Shown here in pieces: positions 1 to 6,457 of a DNA stretch of 11,105 bases. Position 1 is the stretch's first letter. Every line of letters starts with the position of its first letter. Under the pieces are notes generated by a model. It was not told the DNA's origin, did not search any database, and saw only the letters and a program-made list of their open reading frames with translations. The position numbers and the translations under genes were made by a program. This DNA is from JBLHKE01 sp047619485 (lineage in GTDB: Bacteria; Verrucomicrobiota; Verrucomicrobiia; Verrucomicrobiales; DEV007): assembly GCA_047619485.1 (NCBI GenBank), contig JBLHKE010000197.1, positions 1 to 11,105 on the forward strand, read 5' to 3'.

Positions 1-137
1 GCCGTCCCGGCAATCATGCCATCCGGGTAGGCGAAGCCATCAGAGCCAACGATCGCCGCAGAAGCCGTAACATTCAGCACCGCTGCCACGATTACCCCGC
101 TGATCCATCCACAGAGATTTAAACAATTAAGATACAT
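1..137 (-). CDS. Exported protein, N-terminal fragment (runs off left edge)
   Basis: Reading leftwards from ATG at 137-135 gives 45 complete codons with no stop before the window edge. The first 28 residues form a plausible Sec signal peptide: a short N-region, a hydrophobic stretch ISGVIVAAVLNV, then a small-residue cleavage site TASA-A (after residue 27 or 28). The mature start reads IVGSDGFAYPDGMIAGT. This F-x-Y-P-D-G-x-(I/L)-x-G opening resembles the start of secreted LamG-like or autotransporter-like proteins common in Verrucomicrobia, but too little is visible to name a family. The gene is transcribed divergently from the hybrid kinase at 303. Codon choice (GTG, GCG, GTT, ACG) is less C-ended than in the neighbours. 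No Shine-Dalgarno is visible. The signal peptide and open frame are seen in the sequence; the family resemblance is inference from memory. Confidence 0.6.
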   Translation of the reverse strand, partial: MYLNCLNLCGWISGVIVAAVLNVTASAAIVGSDGFAYPDGMIAGT

Positions 138-147
138 TAGTATTATA

Positions 148-170
148 TATTTCTATATAAATTAGAAATA
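148..170. repeat. Perfect 8-bp dyad in AT-rich divergent intergenic region
   Basis: TATTTCTA (148-155) and TAGAAATA (163-170) are exact reverse complements separated by 7 bases. They sit in an unusually AT-rich patch (about 121-190) inside otherwise GC-rich DNA. The dyad lies 11 bp upstream of the minus-strand start at 137 and about 130 bp upstream of the kinase start, so it could be an operator for one or both divergent genes, or simply a small hairpin. The symmetry is seen directly; regulatory function is inference. Confidence 0.45.
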
Positions 171-191
171 CCAGCCCAACCATATTATAAT
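163..191 (+). promoter_or_regulatory. Candidate sigma70-type promoter for the hybrid kinase
   Basis: A perfect TATAAT lies at 186-191, with TAGAAA at 163-168 exactly 17 bases upstream (4 of 6 matches to TTGACA). It would give an untranslated leader of roughly 105 bases before the ATG at 303. The -10 is embedded in ATTATAAT (184-191), which also reads TATAAT on the other strand, so it could serve the divergent gene, but no acceptable -35 was found for that direction. AT-richness alone makes such matches likely, so this is tentative. Confidence 0.25.
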
Positions 192-302
192 CCGCTCGTC
201 TCTCAAGCTGGGATCTGAGAAATCAGCACGCTCCGATTCGGAAAGAATGAACACCAACAACCCTTGTCGCGCGACCCCAAGACCTGTTAGGCTAGACTAG
301 CG

Positions 303-1565
303 ATGAAAGATAGCCCCAGCCCTATCACTGAGATTTTCACTCGAAGTGTTCACACTGACGGCAAGACGACCCGGATCCTCCTCATCGAGGACAACCCCGC
401 CGATGCCAAGCTGGCCGAACTCTACCTCAACGACGGCGCCAGCCACTTCGATATGGAACTGACCTGGTGCTCCGATCTGAAAAAGGGGGTCAGCGCGATC
501 GCCGAGCAACTTTACGACATCGTGCTCCTCGACCTCTCCTTGCCTGACAGCTCTGGAATCGACACCTTCGCGCGCCTCCACAAACAGGCACCGAAGACAC
601 CGATCGTTGTCCTAAGCGGGCACGAGGACGAGGAGCTCGCTGCAGAAATCGTCAAGCGCGGCGGTCAAGACTGCTTGGCAAAAGACATGATGTCCGGGCC
701 AGTGATCCGCCGCGCGGTGCGCCACGCCATCGAACGCAAGGGCATCTACGAAGAGTTGCGCAGCATGCAGATGCAACTGATCCAGAGCGAGAAAATGGAA
801 TCGATCGGCCGGCTCGCCGCAGGTGTCGCCCACGAGGTCAAAAACCCACTCGCACAGATCCTGATGGGGATCGATTACCTCAGCACGGGAATTGAGCCAG
901 GCGACCCTAACGTTCCAAAAATCCTCATCAGCATGGAACACGCGCTCCAGCGCGCAGACAAGATCGTCCGCGGCCTACTCGACTTTTCCTCCGACCGCAA
1001 ACTGGGACTGGTTGAGACCGACATCAACGCCCTGCTGGAGAAGGCGCTCGTCCTCGTCGAGATCCGACTCAAGGAACTGTCGATCGAACTCGGGAAGGAC
1101 TTCGGGCAGGACATCCCGAACGTAAAACTCGATCCGGTGAAGATGGAGCAGGTGCTCATCAACATCATCTTCAATGCCGTCCAGGCAATCGAGACAGCCC
1201 AGGCCGAGGGGAAGCAAGAGGGCCCCGGGAAGATCTCCATCCAGACGCGCGCTGCGATCCTCAGCGATGCCGAGCGCGACCAGGGTTCACGCACCGGCCG
1301 CCAGTTGCGCAGCGGCGACCAGACCGTCGTCATACAGATCCTAGACAATGGCCCCGGCATCCCCGACGACAAAATCGAACACATCTTCGACCCGTTTTTC
1401 ACCACCAAACCAACTGGCACTGGAACGGGTCTCGGGCTGACCGTCGTCAAGAAGATCATCGACCTGCACGAGGGTCACATCAACTTGAGCAATCGCCCAG
1501 ATGCGGGCGGAGCCGAAGCAAAGATTACACTTAAGGCTTCCAACCAGCCGATCGAACCCGTATAA
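303..1565 (+). CDS. Soluble hybrid histidine kinase, REC-HisKA-HATPase
   Basis: 420 residues with an unusual order: receiver first, kinase second. The receiver (about 24-145) has acidic pocket E29-D30, phosphoacceptor D77 in LLDLSLP, S105 in VVLSG and K127. A predicted helical linker (about 145-165) leads into HisKA with the H-box AGVAHEVKNPL, phospho-accepting H177. The HATPase domain shows the N-box around INIIFNAVQAI (286-296), G1 box DNGPGI (348-353), and an F-box/G2 region FDPFFTTKPTGTGTGLGL (362-379). The N- to G1-box spacing carries a longer, charged insert (about 298-341) than usual. No signal peptide, membrane segment or PAS/GAF sensor is present, so the protein should be cytoplasmic and take its input through its own receiver, from another kinase or phosphodonor. 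The likely output is phosphotransfer to the receiver protein encoded 26 bp downstream. There is no clear Shine-Dalgarno; ATG 303 leaves a short tail before the receiver. Domain calls are firm; partners are inferred. Confidence 0.93.
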   Translation: MKDSPSPITEIFTRSVHTDGKTTRILLIEDNPADAKLAELYLNDGASHFDMELTWCSDLKKGVSAIAEQLYDIVLLDLSLPDSSGIDTFARLHKQAPKTPIVVLSGHEDEELAAEIVKRGGQDCLAKDMMSGPVIRRAVRHAIERKGIYEELRSMQMQLIQSEKMESIGRLAAGVAHEVKNPLAQILMGIDYLSTGIEPGDPNVPKILISMEHALQRADKIVRGLLDFSSDRKLGLVETDINALLEKALVLVEIRLKELSIELGKDFGQDIPNVKLDPVKMEQVLINIIFNAVQAIETAQAEGKQEGPGKISIQTRAAILSDAERDQGSRTGRQLRSGDQTVVIQILDNGPGIPDDKIEHIFDPFFTTKPTGTGTGLGLTVVKKIIDLHEGHINLSNRPDAGGAEAKITLKASNQPIEPV

Positions 1566-1591
1566 TTTCCCTAGTAACAGAAAGCCAAGCT

Positions 1592-1987
1592 ATGACAAAA
1601 ATATTGCTCATCGATGACGAGGTCGCCTTCACCGACCTCATGCGGATGAACCTAGAGAAGCACGGGGGATTCGAAGTGCAGGTGGAAAACCATAGCAACC
1701 TCGCCCTGCGCACCGCGAGGGACTTCGAACCGGATGTCATCCTGCTCGATATCGTCATGCCCGGGATGGACGGCGGTGACCTCAGCGCACGCTTCCGCGA
1801 GCACCCGAAACTCAAAGACACGCCGATCATTATCATCAGCGCCCTCGTCGCCAACAACGAGACCGCCGATGACGCCGTCGCGGTCAGCGGCGATCAGATC
1901 ATCGTCGCCAAGCCGGTGCGGATGGTAAAGTTGCTCAAGAGCATCGAGTTCGCCCTAGCCCAAGGTGCTGGCGGGGAGGCCAGCTAG
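1592..1987 (+). CDS. Single-domain response regulator (CheY-like receiver)
   Basis: 131 residues, all receiver domain: D8-D9 acidic pocket, phosphoacceptor D53 in LLDIVMPGMDG, S83 at the Thr/Ser switch position (IIIISAL) and K107 in the AKP motif. All catalytic residues are intact, so it should be phosphorylatable, but it has no DNA-binding, enzymatic or HPt output region. It must act by docking to another protein or as an intermediate in a phosphorelay. It follows the hybrid kinase by 26 bp on the same strand and is almost certainly co-transcribed with it; the kinase is its likely donor. The receiver is clearly similar to the one in the convergent gene at 2088-2744 (shared DDE-x2-F-x-DL(L/M)-x2-NLEK and DIVMPG(M/I)DG), suggesting local duplication. 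Upstream AGAAAG is only a weak ribosome-binding candidate. The stop is TAG. Confidence 0.94.
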   Translation: MTKILLIDDEVAFTDLMRMNLEKHGGFEVQVENHSNLALRTARDFEPDVILLDIVMPGMDGGDLSARFREHPKLKDTPIIIISALVANNETADDAVAVSGDQIIVAKPVRMVKLLKSIEFALAQGAGGEAS

Positions 1988-2047
1988 GCTGAGTCTGCTT
2001 TGTCTCGTAGACTACTTGAAGGAAACTCCAACGCTGGTGAGAGGTTC

Positions 2048-2090
2048 TAGGGCAAGCAGGTATGTCCAAGTTGCTTCAGGACTAGCCCTA
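2048..2090. terminator. Possible imperfect hairpin between convergent genes
   Basis: TAGGGC (2048-2053) pairs with GCCCTA (2085-2090), and the adjoining AAGCA (2054-2058) with TGCTT (2072-2076), leaving an 8-base bulge on the 3' side. The 3' arm overlaps the TAG stop of the minus-strand receiver gene. The two receiver genes converge here with a 100-bp gap, where a shared terminator would be expected. There is no T-run on either side, so it is not a classical intrinsic terminator. Confidence 0.25.
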
Positions 2091-2744
2091 AGGTCGCGGG
2101 GTCGGGTTCAGGTGCGCCTCGATGCAGTGAACCAGTTCCTTCGTCTTGATCGGCTTGGCTAGGTGCAGCAGACCATCACGGTTCACCCCCTGCGACGCCT
2201 CAGGATCTAACAGAGCCGTCAACATGATGATCGGGATCGATCTCATCGACTCAATCTCGCGTACCCGGTTGACGAACTCTGGACCATCGATGCCCGGCAT
2301 CACGATGTCAGTAATCACCAGGTCGGGATGGAATTCGTCCAGCGCAGTCAGAGCCTTCTCCGCCGAGGTCTCGATCCGCACCTCGTAGCGTCGTGTCTTC
2401 TCCAAATTCAGCTTCAAGAGATCGAGAAAAATCCCCTCATCATCCACCGCCAAGATCCGGCGCTTCCGCTTCAACATTTCCTGCGTCGCGCTCTCCAGGC
2501 GATCGCGGAACTCCGAACTGCTCTTGGTAGCCTCACGACACGATATAATCACCTTGGCGTCGATTCCGCTCGAGTAGGCCTGCACCAGCGCCGAACGGAG
2601 TTCATCCTCATCGATCCACGGGGTGTCCCCCTCCTCATCGACCCAGCGATGCTCGCCAACTTGCGCAGCAATCTCGGCGAGTTCGTCGCGAAGCCGCTGC
2701 CACTTTGGATCCGCTTTAAGGTTCTCCGAATTCTCTTCCGCCAT
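2088..2744 (-). CDS. Response regulator with unknown acidic N-terminal domain and C-terminal receiver
   Basis: 218 residues. The C-terminal receiver (about 95-215) has D101-D102, phosphoacceptor D146 in ITDIVMPGIDG, T176 (IIMLTAL) and K197 in AKP, so it is complete. The first ~90 residues are charged and Glu/Asp-rich (WVDEEGDTPWIDEDELRSAL near 34-53), match no domain I recognise, and end in a basic link KRKRR. The receiver-last order is the reverse of OmpR/NarL-type regulators, so the N-terminal part is probably the output or partner-binding module. The receiver is a paralogue of the stand-alone receiver at 1592-1987, whose gene converges on it. Divergent from the metallohydrolase gene at 2854, with about 110 bp between. 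ATG 2744 has no obvious Shine-Dalgarno; the stop is TAG. The receiver call is firm; the N-terminal function is unknown. Confidence 0.9.
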   Translation of the reverse strand: MAEENSENLKADPKWQRLRDELAEIAAQVGEHRWVDEEGDTPWIDEDELRSALVQAYSSGIDAKVIISCREATKSSSEFRDRLESATQEMLKRKRRILAVDDEGIFLDLLKLNLEKTRRYEVRIETSAEKALTALDEFHPDLVITDIVMPGIDGPEFVNRVREIESMRSIPIIMLTALLDPEASQGVNRDGLLHLAKPIKTKELVHCIEAHLNPTPRP

Positions 2745-2750
2745 ATGTCG

Positions 2751-2776
2751 AGAACTTACAGGAATCCGGCAGTTCT
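2751..2776. repeat. Short inverted repeat in divergent intergenic region
   Basis: AGAACT (2751-2756) and AGTTCT (2771-2776) are exact reverse complements whose centres are 20 bp apart, about two helical turns. They lie 7 bp upstream of the minus-strand receiver gene's ATG and about 78 bp upstream of the metallohydrolase start. The geometry would suit a dimeric regulator, but six-base arms are common by chance. I found no convincing promoter hexamers here for either direction. Confidence 0.22.
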
Positions 2777-2853
2777 GACAATTCTTTCCTGCACTTCAGA
2801 TCTGGGCTTTTTCCTTGTGCGAACCACCCATCCTCACCAAGCTAGTAATTGCT

Positions 2854-5349
2854 ATGTCCAGCCGATTACCCCTCGCCGTCGCCTACCTCTTACTATCATC
2901 AACGTTTGTCTATGCGACCCCGGAAGCATTCGAGGTCAGCACGGAAAATTTCGCCGAACTACCCGGCGGAAAAGAATGCGATGGCATCGTCGGCGACTTC
3001 ATCCTGCGCAACGAGCTCGTCACCGCCGTCATCTCCCACAACTCGCCCCGACGCCGCGCCAACATGAGTACCTTCTATGGCGCTCAGGGGCACACGCCAG
3101 GTTGCCTTTACGACCTCGGCCTGCGCAGCGAAAAGAACGACCAGTTGACGATCTTCTCGCCCCTCGGCCAGCGCGGCGACGTCTCCTACGTACGCATCGC
3201 CGAAGACAGCGCCAAAGGCGAGGCAGCGATCGAGACAGTCACCAGTTCGACCAAGGGCAACGGGCTACACCGTCGCCACCGCTACTCGATCAGAGACGAT
3301 ATGCAGGGCATCCTGATCACCAGCACGATCGCCAACGAGACCAGAAACCCCATCCCATTCAAGGCGAAGGACAGCTGGACCAGGTTCGCCAGCAAGGGCA
3401 GTAGCAGCGGCATCCAATGGGCCGACGCCATCGATCCCGCCGACCAGGTCGGCTACGCCTTTGCTCCGGAGCCCGACAACAAGGCCACCGGGGAAGAGAT
3501 CACCATCGCCCCCGGAGAAACGTTCACCCACTCCCGCTTCGTCGCTATTGGCAAGTCGCCTGCAGAAGCGGTCGGAAAGGTGCTAGAGCGCCATGGCGAA
3601 GTCGGTACCATCACCGGAAACCTCACCGCCCCAGACGGCTCCCCGATCAGCACCGCCACCGTCCAGATCGGCAAACTGAAACTCTACCCTGATACCAAAG
3701 GACGTTTCAGCACCTTCGCCAAACCCGGCGACCATGCGATCAGCATCAGCGACATCGGTCGCGAGACGCTCGAACAGACGGTCACGCTCAAAGCTGGTGA
3801 CGACGCCATCCTCGACCAGACACTCAGCGCAAAAACGACCCTCCAATTCGACGTCAGGCTCTACGACGGAACCGACACCCCGTGCAAAGTCCAGTTCCTC
3901 CGCCACGATGAAGACCTCAGCATCCTGCCGATCAACCTCGGACCACACAACCGCGCGCACGGCTGTGCCAACCAGTACCACTCCGAGACGGGCCAGTTCA
4001 ATGTCGCCGTCCCACCGAGCAAATACACCATCATCATCACCCGCGGCATCGAATTTGGTGCCTTCAACCGCGAGATCGAACTAGAGCCCGGCGAGACCAA
4101 AAAACTCAGCGCCACCCTCATTCGCCAGGTGCAGACCCCCGGCTGGGTGAGCACCGATTTCCACAATCATTCAACCCCGTCCGGCGACAACACCTGCGGC
4201 ACAGACGACCGCCTCATCAACCTTGCCGCAGAGCACATCGAGTTCGCGCCAACTACCGAGCACAATCGTCTCTTCGACTGGACACCGAACATCAAACGCC
4301 TCGGGCTCGACGACGAGATCGCCACCGTTCCGGGGCTCGAACTCACCGGCTCCGGCGCCCACATCAACAGCTTCCCCTTCAAGCCAGACCCGACCAAGCA
4401 GGACGGCGGCGCGCCCGTGTGGAGCAAGGATCCGCGTCTCTCCGCTCTAACCCTGCGCAACCACCAAAGCTCTGAGCCCGACCGCTGGGTGCATCTCAAC
4501 CACCCCGACATGGTCGAGAACTTCGTCGACTCGAATGGCGACGGCCGTGTCGATGGCGGTTTCGTCAACCTCGGACAGATGATCGACGGCCTCGAGACGC
4601 AGAACGGCAACTACCAGAATATCCTGCACGACAGCCCCTACCTCATCAGCAAGAAGATCGGCCCCAAAGGCCGCGTCAGCCACTGCCGCGAGTTCATCTG
4701 GCTCCAGCTCCTCAACCAGGGACACCGCATCTGGGCCATCGCAGTCGCGGATGCCCACAGCGTCTTCGGCAACGGCGTCGGCGGCTGGCGAACCTACGTC
4801 CGCAGCTCCACCGACACCCCCGCCGAGATCGACTGGCGCGAAATGAGCCGCAACGCCAAGGCCGGACAGATGATCCTCAGCAACGGCCCCTACCTCGAAG
4901 TCATCGCTGGCGACAACACCCTCGCCGGCGGCGACCTGAAAGCTAAGAACGGCGAAGTAAAACTCAAAGTCAAAGTCCAGTGCCCCGACTGGATCAACGT
5001 CGATCGCATCCAGATCCTCGTCAACGGCCGCCAGCGCAAAGACCTGAATTTCACCAGAAAAACCCATCCCGATTGGTTCGGCGTCAGCACGGTGAAATTC
5101 GACCGCACCCTCGACATCAAGCTCGAGGTGGACAGCCATCTAATCGCCGTCGCCTACGGCCACGACAGCGACCTAATCATCGGCTACGGCAACAGCCCAC
5201 AGTCGAAGATGAACCCCTGCGCGTTCAACAGCCCGATCTTCGTCGACATCGACGGCGATGGATTCACACCGAGCAAGGACACGCTCGGCTACCCGCTGCC
5301 AGTCAAAGGCCAGACCGTCGACCAGGTCAGGGAGTTGTTGGGGGAATAG
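2854..5349 (+). CDS. Secreted CehA/McbA-family PHP metallohydrolase
   Basis: 831 residues from ATG 2854. I prefer this over the in-frame ATG at 2815 because it opens a clean Sec signal peptide (MSSRLPLAVAYLLLSS, cleavage VYA-T after residue 21). A beta-rich N-terminal region follows, then a carboxypeptidase-regulatory-like Ig module from about 251 (GTITGNLTAPDG). The PHP metal site begins near 435 with DFHNHS (H437, H439), then TEHN (E469, H470), H503, HLNHP (H547, H550) and VADAHS (D633, H635): the expected scatter of His/Asp/Glu ligands. Two DxDGDG-type calcium-loop-like stretches are present, DSNGDGRVDGG (559-569) and DIDGDGFTPSKD (798-809). The namesake family hydrolyses carbaryl-type esters, but most members have unknown substrates; none should be assumed here. 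The mature protein is expected in the periplasm or outside the cell. Stop TAG; no Shine-Dalgarno. Transcribed alone, divergent from a receiver gene. Confidence 0.85.
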   Translation: MSSRLPLAVAYLLLSSTFVYATPEAFEVSTENFAELPGGKECDGIVGDFILRNELVTAVISHNSPRRRANMSTFYGAQGHTPGCLYDLGLRSEKNDQLTIFSPLGQRGDVSYVRIAEDSAKGEAAIETVTSSTKGNGLHRRHRYSIRDDMQGILITSTIANETRNPIPFKAKDSWTRFASKGSSSGIQWADAIDPADQVGYAFAPEPDNKATGEEITIAPGETFTHSRFVAIGKSPAEAVGKVLERHGEVGTITGNLTAPDGSPISTATVQIGKLKLYPDTKGRFSTFAKPGDHAISISDIGRETLEQTVTLKAGDDAILDQTLSAKTTLQFDVRLYDGTDTPCKVQFLRHDEDLSILPINLGPHNRAHGCANQYHSETGQFNVAVPPSKYTIIITRGIEFGAFNREIELEPGETKKLSATLIRQVQTPGWVSTDFHNHSTPSGDNTCGTDDRLINLAAEHIEFAPTTEHNRLFDWTPNIKRLGLDDEIATVPGLELTGSGAHINSFPFKPDPTKQDGGAPVWSKDPRLSALTLRNHQSSEPDRWVHLNHPDMVENFVDSNGDGRVDGGFVNLGQMIDGLETQNGNYQNILHDSPYLISKKIGPKGRVSHCREFIWLQLLNQGHRIWAIAVADAHSVFGNGVGGWRTYVRSSTDTPAEIDWREMSRNAKAGQMILSNGPYLEVIAGDNTLAGGDLKAKNGEVKLKVKVQCPDWINVDRIQILVNGRQRKDLNFTRKTHPDWFGVSTVKFDRTLDIKLEVDSHLIAVAYGHDSDLIIGYGNSPQSKMNPCAFNSPIFVDIDGDGFTPSKDTLGYPLPVKGQTVDQVRELLGE

Positions 5350-5350
5350 A

Positions 5351-5370
5351 TGCCGCCCTGGGAATCGGCA
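5351..5370 (+). terminator. Weak hairpin just after the metallohydrolase stop
   Basis: TGCCG (5351-5355) pairs with CGGCA (5366-5370) around a 10-base loop, starting 2 bp after the TAG. The stem is short and no T-run follows, so termination by this element is doubtful. Confidence 0.15.
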
Positions 5371-5379
5371 GCGAACCGA

Positions 5380-5730
5380 TCACCCATTGTCCGCCCCACC
5401 CTGAACCACCTCCAACTTGATCAAGCGATCCATATCAAATGAGAAATCCGGCAGAAGTTTCGCCTTCAATCGCAGGTGGACAGTAACGTCCTTTTTTCCG
5501 GTTGAGACGACAGTCAGCTTGGCGTCCATCTCATCCCCGAGCTCTCCCTAAGCCGGATTTCCAAACTGCATCGCGGTGATTTCACCATTTCTCATGATCG
5601 CTTTCTCGCGACCCCGGCCTGTTGGCACAGATCTGAGTACATACTGAGCGCCCTCCTTAGGGGTTGTCAGGAAATAAGTCATACAAAGATGCGCAGGAAT
5701 TTTAGCCAGCACCAAGGCAGATTCCAGGGA
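5380..5730 (-). pseudogene. Broken reading frame of unknown function, one internal TAG
   Basis: On the minus strand one frame runs 117 codons from just after TAA (5733-5731) to TGA (5382-5380), interrupted only by TAG at 5550-5548. It reads like a real protein on both sides: ESALVLAKIPAHLCMTYFLT, then EGAQYVLRSVPTGRG and MRNGEITAMQFGNPA before the stop, and GELGDEMDAKLTVVSTGKKD with VTVHLRLKAKLLPDFSFDMD after it. Alternating hydrophobic and charged residues suggest beta strands. The only convenient start is ATG 5682, which would give just 44 residues before the stop. The G-(D/E)-LG-x-E-(M/L)-D-x-K pattern loosely recalls the C-terminal strands of secretin-like proteins, but I do not claim that. 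It ends 30 bp from the end of the convergent metallohydrolase gene. Protein-like composition is my reading by eye; loss of function is inferred from the stop. Confidence 0.5.
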
Positions 5731-5740
5731 TTATAGCGGG

Positions 5741-6109
5741 CTATTTGAGTTGGAAGCTAACGCGGGTGATGGCCAAAATAATCTGCAGATTGTAGGAGTT
5801 ATTTACTGACTAGCCCTTAGTATCCGAAGGAAGCTGGATCGCGATCTCATGATGGCTCGTCCCGTCGTAGCTGCCCTACCAGTGGCGGTACTCGAACAGC
5901 CTCACCAGGATCCCGTCGCCCGCCTTTGCTGAACGATACGTCCACGGACCTGAACCATACCTGTCAACCACGCCAATCGATCCGATCTGCCATTCATTCT
6001 CAATCCTCGTTTCGACCTCCTCCCCCAATTTCAGACCCTGGCAGCCCACTAAACAGATGGCCGCTAGCCAGACCAACTGAATTAGGAGTAACCGTCGGAT
6101 ACCTTTCAC
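5741..6109 (-). pseudogene. Small lipoprotein gene interrupted by in-frame TAG codons
   Basis: From GTG 6109 the minus strand encodes a lipoprotein signal peptide: KGIRR basic head, hydrophobic LLLIQLVWLAAIC, lipobox LVGC with Cys23. The mature part is hydrophilic (GEEVETRIENEWQIGSIGVV, then YGSGPWTYRS) up to TAG at 5878-5876, residue 78. The same frame then continues protein-like as GSYDGTSHHEIAIQLPSDTKG to a second TAG (5812-5810), and more weakly to a third at 5743-5741. CAG to TAG is a one-step change that would restore H-W-Q-G-S at the first site. Either the gene is decaying, or the 77-residue form is the real product and the tail is a fossil. Codon use is not C-ended as in the neighbours. 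It is predicted to be membrane-anchored, exact location unknown. No family is recognised. The signal peptide is solid; the pseudogene status is inference. Confidence 0.55.
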
Positions 6110-6457
6110 AGTAAACGAATCGTCCACTTGAACACACGATGCAAGTCGCCATCGCCATCGCCATCTCAACATCCGATAGCACCCGAATACACGCGCGATA
6201 CCACCGACCCGTTGCTGCGCGATCACTCCATCCTCGGCCGGGTCGACCACCTGTGGCAGACCAACCCAGAAGACACCATTACTTGAGCCGAAGCAAGCGA
6301 CGACGGCGAGCTACGTAGCGACACCTACTCCCGCCTCGCCGCCTCATGGCAACTTGCCGGCGCGACCAACACGGCCAAGTCCCTACTCGACTCCCCCGAC
6401 CTATCACCGGGTGAGCGCGCCGCCGTCGAGGCGGCCCTGCAAAGCGAAGATCCGTAG
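6092..6457 (+). pseudogene. C-terminal remnant of a helical-repeat protein, TGA at a Trp position
   Basis: This plus-strand frame is open from 6092 (after TAA 6089-6091) to TAG 6455-6457, broken only by TGA at 6284-6286. Convincing protein starts near 6170: DPLLRDHSILGRVDHLWQTN then PEDTIT, the TGA, AEASDDGELRSDTY, and SRLAASWQLAGATNTAKSLL, ending in ERAAVEAALQSEDP. This fits two units of the alpha-helical repeat found in many verrucomicrobial and planctomycete proteins (W-x3-DP-x2-A-x2-W-(A/L)-x2-LP-x-G, then R-x2-A-x4-L). The TGA falls where Trp is expected, so TGG to TGA is the simplest history. No start codon or upstream part remains; the 5' end overlaps the lipoprotein frame on the other strand. 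The stop is 55 bp before pgi. The repeat assignment is from memory of the family pattern. Confidence 0.5.
6148..6165 (+). repeat. Three tandem copies of GCCATC
   Basis: Three exact hexamer copies, 18 bases, lie in the degraded region upstream of the lipoprotein start. As a multiple of three it would not shift a frame. It is too short to argue for phase variation; probably slippage in unconstrained DNA. Confidence 0.6.

Noticed and set aside
2081..2090. ACTAGCCCT shared with 5809-5817 as a repeated 3'-end element
   Set aside because: Only nine bases; CTAGCCC also occurs inside coding sequence (for example near 1954 and 9195), so probably chance.
2328..3404. 358-codon plus-strand open frame
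   Set aside because: It runs antisense to the receiver gene and then out of frame through the metallohydrolase. Its Arg/Pro/His-rich second half is a product of C-rich codons, and it has no domain features.
4447..5139. 230-codon minus-strand open frame under the metallohydrolase
   Set aside because: Its Val/Asp/Glu/Ala-rich translation mirrors the C-rich plus-strand codons; it is a shadow.
5730..5735. TATAAT on the minus strand as a promoter for the broken frame at 5380-5730
   Set aside because: No acceptable -35 hexamer at 16-18 bp; a six-base match alone is not enough.
6110..6250. Longer lipoprotein from ATG 6250
   Set aside because: The extra residues include RWRWRWR from the hexamer repeat and would bury the lipoprotein signal peptide; GTG 6109 puts KGIRR directly before the hydrophobic stretch.
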